Positions 26,828 through 36,335 are shown, counted from the first letter of the stretch. The stretch: 64,000 bases of DNA from Sulfurospirillum cavolei (GCF_000813325.1 NZ_BBQE01000015.1), one strand, 5' to 3'. The notes: generated from the letters alone by a model not told the origin. A program made the numbers and translations.

Positions 26828-29420
26828 TTTCGGGATTCAAGCGTAACGCTTCGAGATCTTCTACGCTTAAGGGTTTACTAAAATAGTACCCTTGAGCCTC
26901 GTCGCACCCGTGTTCTTTGAGAAAATCAAGCTGTTCTTGCGTCTCAACGCCCTCGGCAATGACTTTCAATCCCAAGCTTTTTCCCAAAGCGATAATCGTC
27001 TTAACGATCTCTTTATCCTCAGGATCGCTGTGAATATCGCGAATAAACGATTGATCGATTTTGAGTTTATAGACTTTAAAACGCTTCAAATAACTTAACG
27101 ACGAATACCCCGTACCGAAATCGTCGATCGAAAGCCGTATGCCTTGCGCGACAAGCGCATTCATCGTTTCAATGGCATGTTCGGGATTTTGCGCCGCGAC
27201 GCTTTCGGTCAGTTCCAACTCCAAATACTCCGCCGGAAGCTTTACCTCGTCCAAAATCGTTCCGACCAAATGCGACAGATGCGTATGATGAAACTGCACC
27301 GCCGAGAGGTTCACCGCTACGCTAATCGGAGAAAAACCCGCCTCGATCCACTGTTTCATCCGCATTGCCGCACTTCGCATCACCCACTCGCCGATCAGCA
27401 AAATTTGCCCGCTCTCTTCGGCAATCGGAATAAATTCGGCGGGAGAAATCGTCCCGAGTTCGGGATGCGTCCATCGCAACAGGGCTTCGACGCCGACGAT
27501 CGTTCCCTCTTTCAACGAAATTTGCGGTTGATAATGAAGGCTTAATTCCCCTCGCGTGTGCGCGTAACGCAAGGCGTTTTCAAGGCTTAAAAGGCGTGCC
27601 GAGCGGCTTTGAATTTCGGACGTAAAAAAGCGGTAATTGTTTCTGCCGTCTTTTTTTGCCAAATACATCGCCGCATCGGCACTTTTAAACAAGCTCTCAA
27701 CGTCTTTTCCGTCGTTAGGATACAACGCGATACCGATCGAAGCGGTAATCACGAGTTCGTGTTCTTGTAAAACGATCGGCTGCTCGATCGTCTGCAACAC
27801 GCGTTTTGCCGTATGTACCGCATCGTCGACGCGCACGCTAGGCAAGACCATCACAAATTCGTCCCCGCCTTGCCTTGAAAGCGTATCGACGGGACGAATG
27901 AGGCTTTTAAGCCGCTTGGAGACTTTGATGAGCAATTCGTCGCCGAATGCATGCCCTAACGTATCGTTAATGTTTTTAAAATGATCGAAGTCGATAAATA
28001 AAACCGCCAATTGCTCTTGTTTTTTCTCCATCATCGTCAAATCGTGCTCGAGACGTAAATGCAATTGAACTTTATTGGGAAGGGACGTTAAAGGATCAAA
28101 GTATTCCAAACGCTCCAATTTGACTTCGCTTTCCCTGCGCGCCGTAATGTCGCGGGCGATTCCCAAAACGCCGATAAGCTCGCCTTTGGTATCGTACATC
28201 GGCGTTTTGATCGTCTCGAACAAACCGTTGTAGCCGTCTTCTTTAAAGCAAAGTTCTTCTTCGTTGGTCACCGACGTTTGAGCATCGATCGCGATCAAAT
28301 CGTTGGTTCTAAAAAAATCCGCCGCTTGTTTATCGACAAAATCATAATCCGTTTTTCCCGTAATATCGGCTTCTTTAGCACCGTACAACCGCTCAAACGC
28401 ACGGTTGCAAAATAAAAAAACACCGTCGGGATTTTTTAAAAAAACCAAATCGGGAACGGCATCTAAAAGCGTCGATAAACGCTGTTCAAGAATCTCTTTT
28501 TCGTTGTGGGTTTGAATAATTCTCGTTTCCAAAGCTTTTTTGGCGATACGCAAATCGACGAAAAACTTTGCCATATACGCCGATAAAAGCGAAAATGCGA
28601 GTACGATCAACTCGCGCAACATCAATGCCGAAGCGTCGCCCCAGCCTCGATGCGGTGACATGTGAACCATCCATCGACCGTTAGGGACATCAAAACCGTA
28701 CTCGACCGGCTGTGTTAAACGTGAAGCGTCGGAAGCGTAGATAACCTGTTTTTCGCGGCTTTGAGGCTCAATCCGCCAAACTTCGTACGCCATCGTTTCT
28801 CCGCTCAAAGAAGCCGCTTTAACGGTCTCAAAAATCTCCGAGATACGAATAATCGCCACGGCAAAACCCCAAAACGTCTCTTTTTGGTCTTGAGTTTCAA
28901 AAATCGGCAACCGTCCGGCAAGCCCGACGCCGCCTTGAACCAAATTAAAAGGACCTGCCAGCGTTAAACTTCCCGTCTCTTTGGCTAAGAGTGCTTCGGT
29001 TTGCTGCGAAGCCGTTTCAAAGAGGTTAAGTCCTAGTGCTTTTTCGTTACCCCGCAAAGGTGCGACTTGTTGAATAATGCCTTTAGGTGCGATCGCCAGC
29101 TCGATAACGCCGGGGTAAAAAGGCAAAATATCGTTGGCGACGCTTTCAAAATTTTCAATACGGGTATTGTTGTTTTCGTTAAGCAGTGCTTGAAGCATAT
29201 ACGTCGACGAAAGCGCTCTTTCCAACATCGACCGAATATCGTATCCGTAGTTCGTCGCAATCGCTTCGACTTGTTTTCGTTCGGTATCGAGTTCAAAAGT
29301 ATGAAAACGGTATACGACCAAAGAAAGTAAGACAAACGTGCTCATAAAAACCGAGACCAAAACGATTTTAGGTTGATTGAGTCGTTGAACGATCGTATGT
29401 ATCACGGCTACCCCTCGCAT
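26787..29420 (-). CDS. CHASE-PAS-GGDEF-EAL c-di-GMP protein
   Basis: An 877-residue membrane sensor. An N-terminal helix (about 13-33) and a second (about 265-285) enclose a periplasmic CHASE-type domain. Then come a PAS domain (about 310-430), a GGDEF domain with intact GGDEF near 518, and an EAL domain with EALLRW near 641 and downstream DDFGTGYSSL and EGVET motifs. Both catalytic signatures look intact, so it could make or degrade c-di-GMP; such hybrids often act mainly as phosphodiesterases. The C-terminus overlaps ppnP on the other strand by 41 bp. Confidence 0.93.
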   Translation of the reverse strand: MRGVAVIHTIVQRLNQPKIVLVSVFMSTFVLLSLVVYRFHTFELDTERKQVEAIATNYGYDIRSMLERALSSTYMLQALLNENNNTRIENFESVANDILPFYPGVIELAIAPKGIIQQVAPLRGNEKALGLNLFETASQQTEALLAKETGSLTLAGPFNLVQGGVGLAGRLPIFETQDQKETFWGFAVAIIRISEIFETVKAASLSGETMAYEVWRIEPQSREKQVIYASDASRLTQPVEYGFDVPNGRWMVHMSPHRGWGDASALMLRELIVLAFSLLSAYMAKFFVDLRIAKKALETRIIQTHNEKEILEQRLSTLLDAVPDLVFLKNPDGVFLFCNRAFERLYGAKEADITGKTDYDFVDKQAADFFRTNDLIAIDAQTSVTNEEELCFKEDGYNGLFETIKTPMYDTKGELIGVLGIARDITARRESEVKLERLEYFDPLTSLPNKVQLHLRLEHDLTMMEKKQEQLAVLFIDFDHFKNINDTLGHAFGDELLIKVSKRLKSLIRPVDTLSRQGGDEFVMVLPSVRVDDAVHTAKRVLQTIEQPIVLQEHELVITASIGIALYPNDGKDVESLFKSADAAMYLAKKDGRNNYRFFTSEIQSRSARLLSLENALRYAHTRGELSLHYQPQISLKEGTIVGVEALLRWTHPELGTISPAEFIPIAEESGQILLIGEWVMRSAAMRMKQWIEAGFSPISVAVNLSAVQFHHTHLSHLVGTILDEVKLPAEYLELELTESVAAQNPEHAIETMNALVAQGIRLSIDDFGTGYSSLSYLKRFKVYKLKIDQSFIRDIHSDPEDKEIVKTIIALGKSLGLKVIAEGVETQEQLDFLKEHGCDEAQGYYFSKPLSVEDLEALRLNPEIIERKNNNNPQTS

Positions 29421-29433
29421 TTATGCTATTGTA

Positions 29434-30579
29434 TCAAAAATTTTTCACAAATCGCATCGCGGAAGCAAATGCCCATTGAAAATTAAATCCGCCAAGCTCT
29501 CCGGTCACGTTAACGACCTCGCCTAAAAAATAAAGCCCCTCACACAAACGACTTTGCATCGTTAAATCGTCAATTTCTAAAGTCGAAACACCGCCTCGGG
29601 TAACTTCGGCTTTGGTGTAGCCGAAATTGCCCGCAGGTGCGAATGTGTAGGCTTTAAGAGACGCAACGCTCTCACGCTCGGCTGGTGTGAGTTTTGCAAT
29701 GGTTTTATCTTCCAGCCCCAGTGCTTCTAAAAAGGCTTTGGTAAAGCGTTTGGGAAGCGCAAGTGCTGTGCTGATCTGCTTTTGACGTTGTGCTTTAAAC
29801 AAAGAATCCATGCTTTTGACACCCGGTAAAAAGTCGATGCAAATCGCCCCTTTTTTCCAATACAACGAACCGCTTAAAACAGCAGGTCCACTGATGCCTT
29901 TGTGGGCAAACAGCAGATTTTCGCGAAACTGTTTTCCCTCGACATGCAACACCACAGGAATGGCAATGCCGCTGAGCTCTTTCATCCAAAATTGCTCTTT
30001 TTGAAGCGTCAAACCCACAAGCGCTGGTGAGGGAGTGATGAGCGTGTGCCCAAAGTGCTCGGCGATTGTGTAGCCAATATCGCTCGCACCGATGCTGGCA
30101 TAACTTAACCCACCGCTTGCGACCACAAGCTTTTGAGCGTAAATTTCACCCTTGTTTGTCTGCACCACAAAGTGCTTCTCTTTCTTTACATGTAAAACGT
30201 TTGTCTGTAAATAAAAGGTGCAAAACGCGGTCAATCGCCCAAAAATGGAGACCAGATCTTTCGCACTGTTCGCACAAAACATCTGCCCATGCGCACGCTC
30301 TTCTAACGCAAGGCGATGCTCTTTGGCAAACAAAAGCGTCGAGTTCGCATCAAACGCTTTTAAAATAGGCGCGATAAACCCTGCATCACCCAGATAGTTC
30401 TCAGCCGTGGCAAAACGGTTCGTGAGATTGCATTTTCCACCACCCGAAATCAACAGTTTCATACCTATTTTGGGGTTAGAGTCCACAAGCGCCACGTCGC
30501 GTCCTTGCAACTGCGAAGCCGCCATCAGCGCGCTTGCACCTGCTCCAATGAAGAGAATATCGTGGATTTTCAAACGCAA
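29434..30579 (-). CDS. HI0933-like flavoprotein (NAD(P)/FAD oxidoreductase)
   Basis: A 381-residue FAD protein of the HI0933/YhiN/BaiN family. It has the dinucleotide-binding motif FIGAGASALMAA, the family-specific ISGGGKCNLTN and VVASGGLSYASIGASDIGY, and the C-terminal GEVVNVTGELGGFNFQWAFASA. The substrate is unknown. The start is TTG, either at 30579 or at 30573; the nearby ATG at 30587 is out of frame. It follows a 32-codon ORF and trmL. Codon use here is less CG-rich than in flanking genes, and one TTTACATGTAAA lies at 30185-30196. Confidence 0.9.
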   Translation of the reverse strand: MRLKIHDILFIGAGASALMAASQLQGRDVALVDSNPKIGMKLLISGGGKCNLTNRFATAENYLGDAGFIAPILKAFDANSTLLFAKEHRLALEERAHGQMFCANSAKDLVSIFGRLTAFCTFYLQTNVLHVKKEKHFVVQTNKGEIYAQKLVVASGGLSYASIGASDIGYTIAEHFGHTLITPSPALVGLTLQKEQFWMKELSGIAIPVVLHVEGKQFRENLLFAHKGISGPAVLSGSLYWKKGAICIDFLPGVKSMDSLFKAQRQKQISTALALPKRFTKAFLEALGLEDKTIAKLTPAERESVASLKAYTFAPAGNFGYTKAEVTRGGVSTLEIDDLTMQSRLCEGLYFLGEVVNVTGELGGFNFQWAFASAMRFVKNF

Positions 30580-30594
30580 CGCTTCATCAAAAGG

Positions 30595-30693
30595 CTATTC
30601 ATTCACACAGGTGTAATGAACGTTTGCATCCAAAAAGAGCGTTTCATCACGTAAAAAAGGAACAAAGATTAGCGCAAAAACCCATTTTTTCAT
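30595..30693 (-). pseudogene. 32-codon ORF, probable remnant of an exported protein
   Basis: An ATG at 30693 with a good ribosome site (AAGGGG) opens a 32-residue peptide: MKKWVFALIFVPFL, then RDETLFLDANVHYTCVNE and a TAG. It starts like a signal peptide but stops early. The flavoprotein frame continues in the same register 15 nt later. It may be the 5' fragment of a lost periplasmic protein or a true small peptide. It lies between trmL and the flavoprotein gene in the same direction. Confidence 0.4.
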
Positions 30694-30704
30694 AAAAGCC
30701 CCTT

Positions 30705-31184
30705 TTACGCGAGTGATGTCGCTTTAAATGCGTCAAAGTTTTGACGGATCGCATCGTAGAGAATGATGCCTGCTGATGTGGCTTGATTGAGACTTCGTCC
30801 TTGTTTTCCCATCGGAATCGTAATCGCGTTTTCCCATTTCATCTGCATGAGCTCCATCGGAAGTCCCGTGGATTCACCACCGAAAAAGAGAAAATCCCCC
30901 GGCTGAAACGAGGCTTCAAAATACGTTTTTGTGGTTTTTGTGGTCGCAAAAAAGAAACGATCGAGTTTGTCTTGATGCGCCTCTAAAAAAGCGTCTAAGT
31001 TCTCCCACACTGTAACGTCTAAGAGATGCCAATAATCCAACCCTGCACGCTTGACCGTTTTATCGCTGATCTCAAACATCGTAGGCTTAACGATGTGCAA
31101 TTTACAATCGGCATTGACACACATACGCCCGATGCTTCCCGTATTTTGCGGAATTTGCGGGTGGACTAAAACGATATTAAACAT
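30705..31184 (-). CDS. trmL: tRNA (cytidine/uridine-34-2'-O)-methyltransferase
   Basis: A 159-residue SPOUT methyltransferase that 2'-O-methylates the wobble base of certain leucine tRNAs. Motifs: VLVHPQIPQNTGSIGRMC at the N-terminus, FFGGESTGLP (motif 2) and IPMGKQGRSLNQATSAGIILYDAIRQ (motif 3, trefoil knot). Length is typical. It heads a short operon with the 32-codon ORF and the flavoprotein. Confidence 0.94.
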   Translation of the reverse strand: MFNIVLVHPQIPQNTGSIGRMCVNADCKLHIVKPTMFEISDKTVKRAGLDYWHLLDVTVWENLDAFLEAHQDKLDRFFFATTKTTKTYFEASFQPGDFLFFGGESTGLPMELMQMKWENAITIPMGKQGRSLNQATSAGIILYDAIRQNFDAFKATSLA

Positions 31185-31330
31185 AAAACAATCTCCTAAA
31201 TAACAAAAAACTTTCTTCGATATGCTAAAGCGTACGTAAATCCAATCATTCTGCCTCGTAAGAGGCTAGCTTTAGCGCCTAGTGCAACGTAGCTTGATGA
31301 GCTTTGCCCAAAAAGCGTGTAAAAATAGTC

Positions 31331-32173
31331 TTAAAAGATAATGGTCTTATTATCATGCACAAAAATGCGCTCTTCAAACACCAAATCCAATGCGTTGGAA
31401 AGCACCACTTTTTCGACATTGCGTCCGGCTCGTTGCATATCTTTCCAGCTCATTTCATGATTGACCCGTACCACGTCTTGCGCGATGATGGGACCTTCAT
31501 CCAAATGATTGTTCACGAAATGCGCCGTCGCACCGATAATCTTTACGCCTCGTTCATAAGCTTGTTTATACGGATTTGCGCCGATAAACGCCGGTAAAAA
31601 GGAGTGGTGGATATTGATCATTCGCTCTTCGTAATGGCTCACGAACTCGCTCGATAAAATACGCATGTACTTGGCTAAAACAATATAGTCGATCGTATAG
31701 CCCGCCAAAACTTCCAAAACTTTCGCTTCGTGTTCCGCACGGTTGAGTCCCTCATGGCTCACGCAATGGTAGGGAATATGAAATTTTTCGCTCAAATCCC
31801 GCAAATCGTCGTAATTGGAAACCAATGCCAAGATGTTTGCGTTTAAATCGCCGCTGTCGTGCTTCAGTAAAATATCGCCCAAGCAGTGCGTCTCTTTCGT
31901 TCCCATTAAAATAATATCTTTTTTGCGCGCTTCGGCGACGTAAATCTCGGCACCTGAGGGCAACATCGCCTCAAGCGTTCCTTTAAACGCGTTCATATCG
32001 ACTTCGCCGCTTACTTCCGCGCGCATAAAAAACTTGCCGTTTTCCCGATCGACGTATTCATCGTTTTTGATGATGTTGAGTTGGTACTTAAATACCACGT
32101 CCGAAATACGGTAAATCAACCCTTTTTCGTCGGTACAATCGATCTTTAAAATATAGTTTCTATTCTCTTGCAT
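31331..32173 (-). CDS. purU: Formyltetrahydrofolate deformylase
   Basis: A 280-residue enzyme that hydrolyses 10-formyl-THF to formate and THF. An N-terminal ACT domain (LKIDCTDEKGLIYRISDVVF) is followed by a formyl-transferase domain with the catalytic region NIHHSFLPAFIGANPY and the metal/Asp loop HFVNNHLDEGPII. It is the last gene of the leuD-leuB-TPR-ciaD-like-cca-purU run and starts 3 nt after cca. Confidence 0.95.
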   Translation of the reverse strand: MQENRNYILKIDCTDEKGLIYRISDVVFKYQLNIIKNDEYVDRENGKFFMRAEVSGEVDMNAFKGTLEAMLPSGAEIYVAEARKKDIILMGTKETHCLGDILLKHDSGDLNANILALVSNYDDLRDLSEKFHIPYHCVSHEGLNRAEHEAKVLEVLAGYTIDYIVLAKYMRILSSEFVSHYEERMINIHHSFLPAFIGANPYKQAYERGVKIIGATAHFVNNHLDEGPIIAQDVVRVNHEMSWKDMQRAGRNVEKVVLSNALDLVFEERIFVHDNKTIIF

Positions 32174-32176
32174 ACC

Positions 32177-33301
32177 TTATGCCTCACACTGTTGTTGTAT
32201 TTTTTCGATTCGTCTTCGTTTCAATTCTATACCGATCGCTTCTTTTTCAAACCCGTCTGCTATCACCTCTTGAACGTCAACGCCGCCGGTAAAGATCTGA
32301 TCCCAAATCCCCAAAGCGATCGCGCGCTCTTTAACGCCGCAACGGTAATTGCCGAGCCATTGCGAAAGGGATCTTTCAAGACTGACATGTAAGAGTGCCT
32401 CGTCGCTAATCTTTCCTTCAAAAAACGGTTGTCGCCTCAAAGCGTGAAGGTAGTGCTTGGGAGCTTCCAACACGTTGAGCCAGCGAAGCGGGTCTTCGCC
32501 CAAACGATTGGCGACGATGTAAACAAAATAGTAAGAAAGCAACGCTTCTTCAAAATTTTGCTTACATCGTAACAATTCGTGCGCGATCTCAAAAAAGCGG
32601 TTTTCGACTTGACATGTAAAGCATTTTTCAAACAGACAAAGCGCATACATGTAAAAAAGTCCGTAATGCAAAAACGGAGCGCGAAAAAGCTTCTCAAACT
32701 CCCATAAAATGCGCGGACGACTTAGATCGCTAAGGTCGATGCTTCGCATCACGTCCAAACTTCGAGGCTCGATCTTAAAGCCCAACCGTGCGCTAAATTG
32801 CACCGCACGCAGAACCCTCAAACTGTCCTCCCTAAAGCGCGCTTCATCGATTATTGCCAGCGTTTTGCGCGCAATGGCGGCTTGTCCGCCCCAAAAATCG
32901 AGTAGCGTTTCGTCGAAAATATTGAGCATCATCGCGTTCATGCTAAAATCGCGACGCTTGGACGCTTCGTGTTCGTCTTGGCACACTTCGATGTCAAATG
33001 CGCTATGCCCGACGCCGCTTTTACGCTCGACGCGCGGCAGCGCAAAATCGATGTCGCCCAGTTTATACACGAAAAAACTTTTTCCCACGCCCACCGCTCC
33101 GGCTTGGAGCATGACGCTCTCAAACGCTTCGGGCGTCATGTCGTAAACTTCGATGTCAAGATCGTGCAAAGGCGTGTTTGTCAGCAAATCGCGCACGCTT
33201 CCGCCGACTAAATACGCACGTTTCGTGTACGGACTCAGCAGTTCAACCGCGCGCGACACTTGGGTATAAAAGTGCCGTGGAATCGAACAAAGCGGCTTCA
33301 T
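32177..33301 (-). CDS. cca: CCA tRNA nucleotidyltransferase-like protein
   Basis: A 374-residue class II nucleotidyltransferase. The head domain shows LVGGSVRDLLTN and the catalytic DLDIEVYD carboxylates, followed by RRDFSMNAMMLNI and the RNA-binding neck DSLRVLRAVQFSARLGF. It adds or repairs the tRNA CCA end; poly(A) polymerase activity cannot be excluded from sequence. Its start overlaps the ciaD-like stop by 4 bp (ATGA). The cca-purU order matches my memory of Cj0789-Cj0790 in Campylobacter jejuni. Confidence 0.9.
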   Translation of the reverse strand: MKPLCSIPRHFYTQVSRAVELLSPYTKRAYLVGGSVRDLLTNTPLHDLDIEVYDMTPEAFESVMLQAGAVGVGKSFFVYKLGDIDFALPRVERKSGVGHSAFDIEVCQDEHEASKRRDFSMNAMMLNIFDETLLDFWGGQAAIARKTLAIIDEARFREDSLRVLRAVQFSARLGFKIEPRSLDVMRSIDLSDLSRPRILWEFEKLFRAPFLHYGLFYMYALCLFEKCFTCQVENRFFEIAHELLRCKQNFEEALLSYYFVYIVANRLGEDPLRWLNVLEAPKHYLHALRRQPFFEGKISDEALLHVSLERSLSQWLGNYRCGVKERAIALGIWDQIFTGGVDVQEVIADGFEKEAIGIELKRRRIEKIQQQCEA

Positions 33302-33672
33302 GAGACGCGAGATTCCATCTTCTCCAATTGCTCGTCGATCGTTGCTAAAAGATACTCTAAAAAATTCAGCGTCAAATCGATTTTGGCTTCGATGTTTTTA
33401 TTGTTCGGCGACTGAAAGCCCTCGAAGAGAACCAAAATACGTTCGCGCAAATTCAGATAAAACTGCTTGTGCTTGTCGTCTTCATGCGTCGGCTCGTCGT
33501 CGTAGACTTTAAGCATATTCGGCTCTTCGGCAAACTCTAAAAGCGGTTCGGGTTGAAATTCGACGCCTTGCATTTCAGGGCGTCTTGGAGGCTGTAGGGA
33601 TTGTTTTTCCTCTTGTGGAACGCTTTGTTCAAGTTCCTTGAGGGTGGATAAAATCATCTCTTTTAGTTCCAT
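33298..33672 (-). CDS. CiaD-like protein
   Basis: A 124-residue acidic protein with an N-terminal amphipathic helix, a Pro/Glu-rich middle and a helical C-terminal half (FYLNLRERILVLFEGFQ through LLATIDEQLEKME). Identity is by position: it lies between a TPR gene and cca-purU, where Campylobacter jejuni carries Cj0788 (ciaD, a secreted invasion antigen). The helical C-terminal part is consistent with that family, but sequence similarity was not computed. In this presumably free-living organism the role must be something other than host invasion. Confidence 0.6.
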   Translation of the reverse strand: MELKEMILSTLKELEQSVPQEEKQSLQPPRRPEMQGVEFQPEPLLEFAEEPNMLKVYDDEPTHEDDKHKQFYLNLRERILVLFEGFQSPNNKNIEAKIDLTLNFLEYLLATIDEQLEKMESRVS

Positions 33673-33676
33673 GCTC

Positions 33677-33925
33677 TCACTTCCATAGTTTTACTAGCCA
33701 ACGCTCAAACTCTAAAAACTCCACTTCCGAATTCATCGTTAAAAAAAACTTTTTCATCTCTTCATCGACGCCCAAGTATTTTTTACGAATGCCCGAAAGC
33801 CGTTTGATGGCGATTTTCGCCTCTTTATTGTCGGGATTTTCACGCAAAAGCTCTTTGTAAATCTCCAAAGCCTCGTTTTTGAGACCTTGGAGTTCGTAAA
33901 TCGAAGCCAGCGTTAAAGTTTTCAT
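33677..33925 (-). CDS. Small TPR-like protein
   Basis: An 82-residue protein whose first 35 residues form a tetratricopeptide-like helix pair (LASIYELQGLKNEALEIYKELLRENPDNKEA). The rest is charged and helical. Its start overlaps the leuB stop by 4 bp. The gene occupies the position of Cj0787 relative to ciaD-cca-purU. It probably scaffolds a protein interaction; its partner is unknown. Confidence 0.75.
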   Translation of the reverse strand: MKTLTLASIYELQGLKNEALEIYKELLRENPDNKEAKIAIKRLSGIRKKYLGVDEEMKKFFLTMNSEVEFLEFERWLVKLWK

Positions 33926-34995
33926 AGTTTCGCAACGTAATCCGCGATAATCGAGCCGATTTGCGTTGTAGAACAGACCTCTTTCGCACCGTAATTCGCC
34001 AAGTCTTTCGTACGATAGCCCTCTTTCAAAACGTGTTTAATCGCCGTTTCGATACGATCGGCGGCAGACGCTTCGCCCAAAGCGAAACGAAGCATCATCG
34101 ACGCGCTCAAAATCGTCGCTAAAGGATTGGCGATGCCTTGCCCCGCGATGTCCGGAGCCGAACCGTGAATCGGCTCGAAAAGTCCGACCGTTCCGCCGAT
34201 CGAAGCTGAAGGCAATAAACCGATAGAACCGCTGATCATACTCGCTTCGTCGCTTAAAATATCGCCGAAAATATTGCCCGTTAAAATGACGTCGAACTGT
34301 TTGGGATTTCGAACCAACTGCATCGCCGCATTATCGACGTACATGTGAGAAAGCGTTACTTCGGGGTACTCTTTGGAAATTTCGATGACCGTGTCGCGCC
34401 AAAGCTGAGAGACTTCCAAAACGTTGGCTTTATCGACCGAGCAGACGATTTTACGACGTTTCATCGCCGATTCAAATGCGACGCGTGCGATACGTTCGAT
34501 CTCGGGTTTGGTGTAGACCATCGTGTTGTAGCCTTTAAAACCGTCGTTGGCTCTAGGCTCGCCGAAATAGATACCGCCGGTGAGTTCGCGCACGACCAAA
34601 AGGTCTACGCCTTGAAGCACTTCGGGTTTGAGGGTACTTGCTTCCAACAATTCGTCGTAAACGCTGGTCGGTCGAAGATTGGCGAAAAGCCCCAACGCTT
34701 TGCGAAGTTTTAAAAGTCCCGTTTCAGGACGAAATTCACGCGCTAAAGTGTCCCATTTTTCGCCGCCGATCGCACCGAAAAGAACGGCGTCGCTTTTCAA
34801 ACATCCCTCGATCGTCTCCTCCGGAAGCGGCGTTCCTTTGAAGTCATACGCCACGCCGCCCATCAAATAGTCTTCGTAACGCAACTCGAAATTCTCTTTC
34901 GCACACACGCTGTCTAAAACTTTAATCGCCTCATCGACGATTTCAGGACCGATACCGTCGCCTCGAATGACTGCTATATTGTAAATTTTTTTCAT
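33922..34995 (-). CDS. leuB: 3-isopropylmalate dehydrogenase
   Basis: A 357-residue NAD-dependent enzyme of leucine synthesis. It shows the N-terminal IAVIRGDGIGPEIV, the substrate-binding arginines in LRKALGLFANLRP and VVRELTGGIYFG, and the metal/NAD region SDEASMISGSIGLLPSAS and EPIHGSAPDIAGQ. The start is set at 34995, where ATG overlaps the leuD stop (ATGA); the longer frame to 35037 would run inside leuD. leuA and leuC are not in the window. Confidence 0.96.
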   Translation of the reverse strand: MKKIYNIAVIRGDGIGPEIVDEAIKVLDSVCAKENFELRYEDYLMGGVAYDFKGTPLPEETIEGCLKSDAVLFGAIGGEKWDTLAREFRPETGLLKLRKALGLFANLRPTSVYDELLEASTLKPEVLQGVDLLVVRELTGGIYFGEPRANDGFKGYNTMVYTKPEIERIARVAFESAMKRRKIVCSVDKANVLEVSQLWRDTVIEISKEYPEVTLSHMYVDNAAMQLVRNPKQFDVILTGNIFGDILSDEASMISGSIGLLPSASIGGTVGLFEPIHGSAPDIAGQGIANPLATILSASMMLRFALGEASAADRIETAIKHVLKEGYRTKDLANYGAKEVCSTTQIGSIIADYVAKL

Positions 34996-35480
34996 TTCGT
35001 TATCTCTTTTTTTGCGTAATTCATCAAACCGCCGCACGCCAAAAGCTCTTGCATAAACGGAGGAATCGGCGTAAATCGGTATGTTTGTGCGCCGTGTTTA
35101 ATCTCGCCGCTTTCCATCGAAATAGCGATATTATCGCCCTCTTGAATCGCTTCGGTATTGGAAAGCTCGAAAATAGGCAGTCCCGTATTGAACGCGTTGC
35201 GATAAAAAATACGCGCAAAACTCTTCGCCACTACGGCTCGAATACCCGCCGCTTTTAAAGCGATAGGCGCATGCTCGCGACTACTGCCGCATCCAAAATT
35301 CTCGCCCGCAACGATAATATCGCCCGCTTGCATTTTTTTAACAAACTCGGGATCGGCGTCTTCCATCACGTGTTTTGCCAATTCTTTAGGGTCGGAAGTA
35401 TTGAGATAGCGCGCCGCGATAATCAAATCGGTGTCGATATTATCGCCAAAACACCACACTTTTCCGCTAATGGTACTCAT
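34992..35480 (-). CDS. leuD: 3-isopropylmalate dehydratase small subunit
   Basis: A 162-residue LeuD, the swivelling small subunit that works with LeuC (not in this window) to isomerise 2- to 3-isopropylmalate. Motifs: VWCFGDNIDTDLIIAARYL and ENFGCGSSREHAP. The ATG at 35480 gives the usual family length and has a GGACA ribosome site; the frame extends to 35525 without good support. It opens the six-gene operon that ends with purU. Confidence 0.94.
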   Translation of the reverse strand: MSTISGKVWCFGDNIDTDLIIAARYLNTSDPKELAKHVMEDADPEFVKKMQAGDIIVAGENFGCGSSREHAPIALKAAGIRAVVAKSFARIFYRNAFNTGLPIFELSNTEAIQEGDNIAISMESGEIKHGAQTYRFTPIPPFMQELLACGGLMNYAKKEITK

Positions 35481-35543
35481 GACATTGTCCTTCGTAGTCT
35501 CTTGATATGATAAAATTTTAGCCAAAGAGGCTTGTGAAAAAGT

Positions 35544-36335
35544 TTAATCCCCGATGCTTTGCACAAAATAACGTCCGTTTTCACATCCTACATGTAAAGG
35601 CAGATCGAAGACGTTTTTCAAATGTGTGTCGGTTAAAAGCTCCGTTTTATCGCCTTGTGCGTAGATGCGCCCTTGGCGAATCAGCACCACCTGAGCGATC
35701 TCCTCGAAAACCTCTTCGAGATGATGCGTCACCAAAATAATCGTTCGTTCGCGCGCGATCTTGCGTACCAATTGAATGAAATTGATCTGCGCTTTAATGT
35801 CAAGCCCCACGGTCGGCTCGTCCAAAATCATCGCTTGAGGTTCATGCACCAAGGCTCTTGCGATAATGCATTTACGAAGCTCTCCCGTGGACATTTGGGA
35901 AATACGTTTGTCGCGCAAATGCGAAATCTCCAAAAACTCTAAAACCTCTTGCACTTTTTGTACATGTAAGGGTGAAAACTCTTGATGCTCGTAGATGTGA
36001 AAGCTACTGTAAAATCCCGAAAGCGTTACTTCAAAGCCGTTTAAATCGGGAGCGCGTTCGCTAAATTGGTAGTGCAGATCGTTCGTGATGATGCCCAGAT
36101 GTTTTTTAAGCTCCCAAATATCCCAAATGCTCTTGCCGAAAATCTCTTTGCGCATTTTCGGATTAAAACGCGGATAAATGTCATTGGAAAAGAGTTTCAA
36201 AAGCGTCGATTTGCCCGAACCGTTCGCGCCCAAAATCGCCGTATGTTGCCCTTCACTGATACTTAACTGAATGTCATGCAAAACATCCTCTTCATCGTAC
36301 GCTACATTCACATGCTCAAAATGAATAATTTCCAT
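35544..36335 (-). CDS. Stand-alone ABC transporter ATP-binding protein
   Basis: A 263-residue single ABC cassette: Walker A GANGSGKST, Q-loop, signature MSTGELRK, Walker B MILDEPTVGLD and switch histidine VTHH. The signature and the RAPDLNGFEVTLSGFYSS segment resemble the ModF/YlmA type of cytoplasmic ABC protein. No permease or binding protein lies nearby, so it may serve a distant transporter or act without one. Confidence 0.88.
   Translation of the reverse strand: MEIIHFEHVNVAYDEEDVLHDIQLSISEGQHTAILGANGSGKSTLLKLFSNDIYPRFNPKMRKEIFGKSIWDIWELKKHLGIITNDLHYQFSERAPDLNGFEVTLSGFYSSFHIYEHQEFSPLHVQKVQEVLEFLEISHLRDKRISQMSTGELRKCIIARALVHEPQAMILDEPTVGLDIKAQINFIQLVRKIARERTIILVTHHLEEVFEEIAQVVLIRQGRIYAQGDKTELLTDTHLKNVFDLPLHVGCENGRYFVQSIGD

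Noticed and set aside
31185..31330. tRNA or small RNA between trmL and purU
   Set aside because: No cloverleaf or clear hairpin with T-run could be formed; no other tRNA was seen in the window either.
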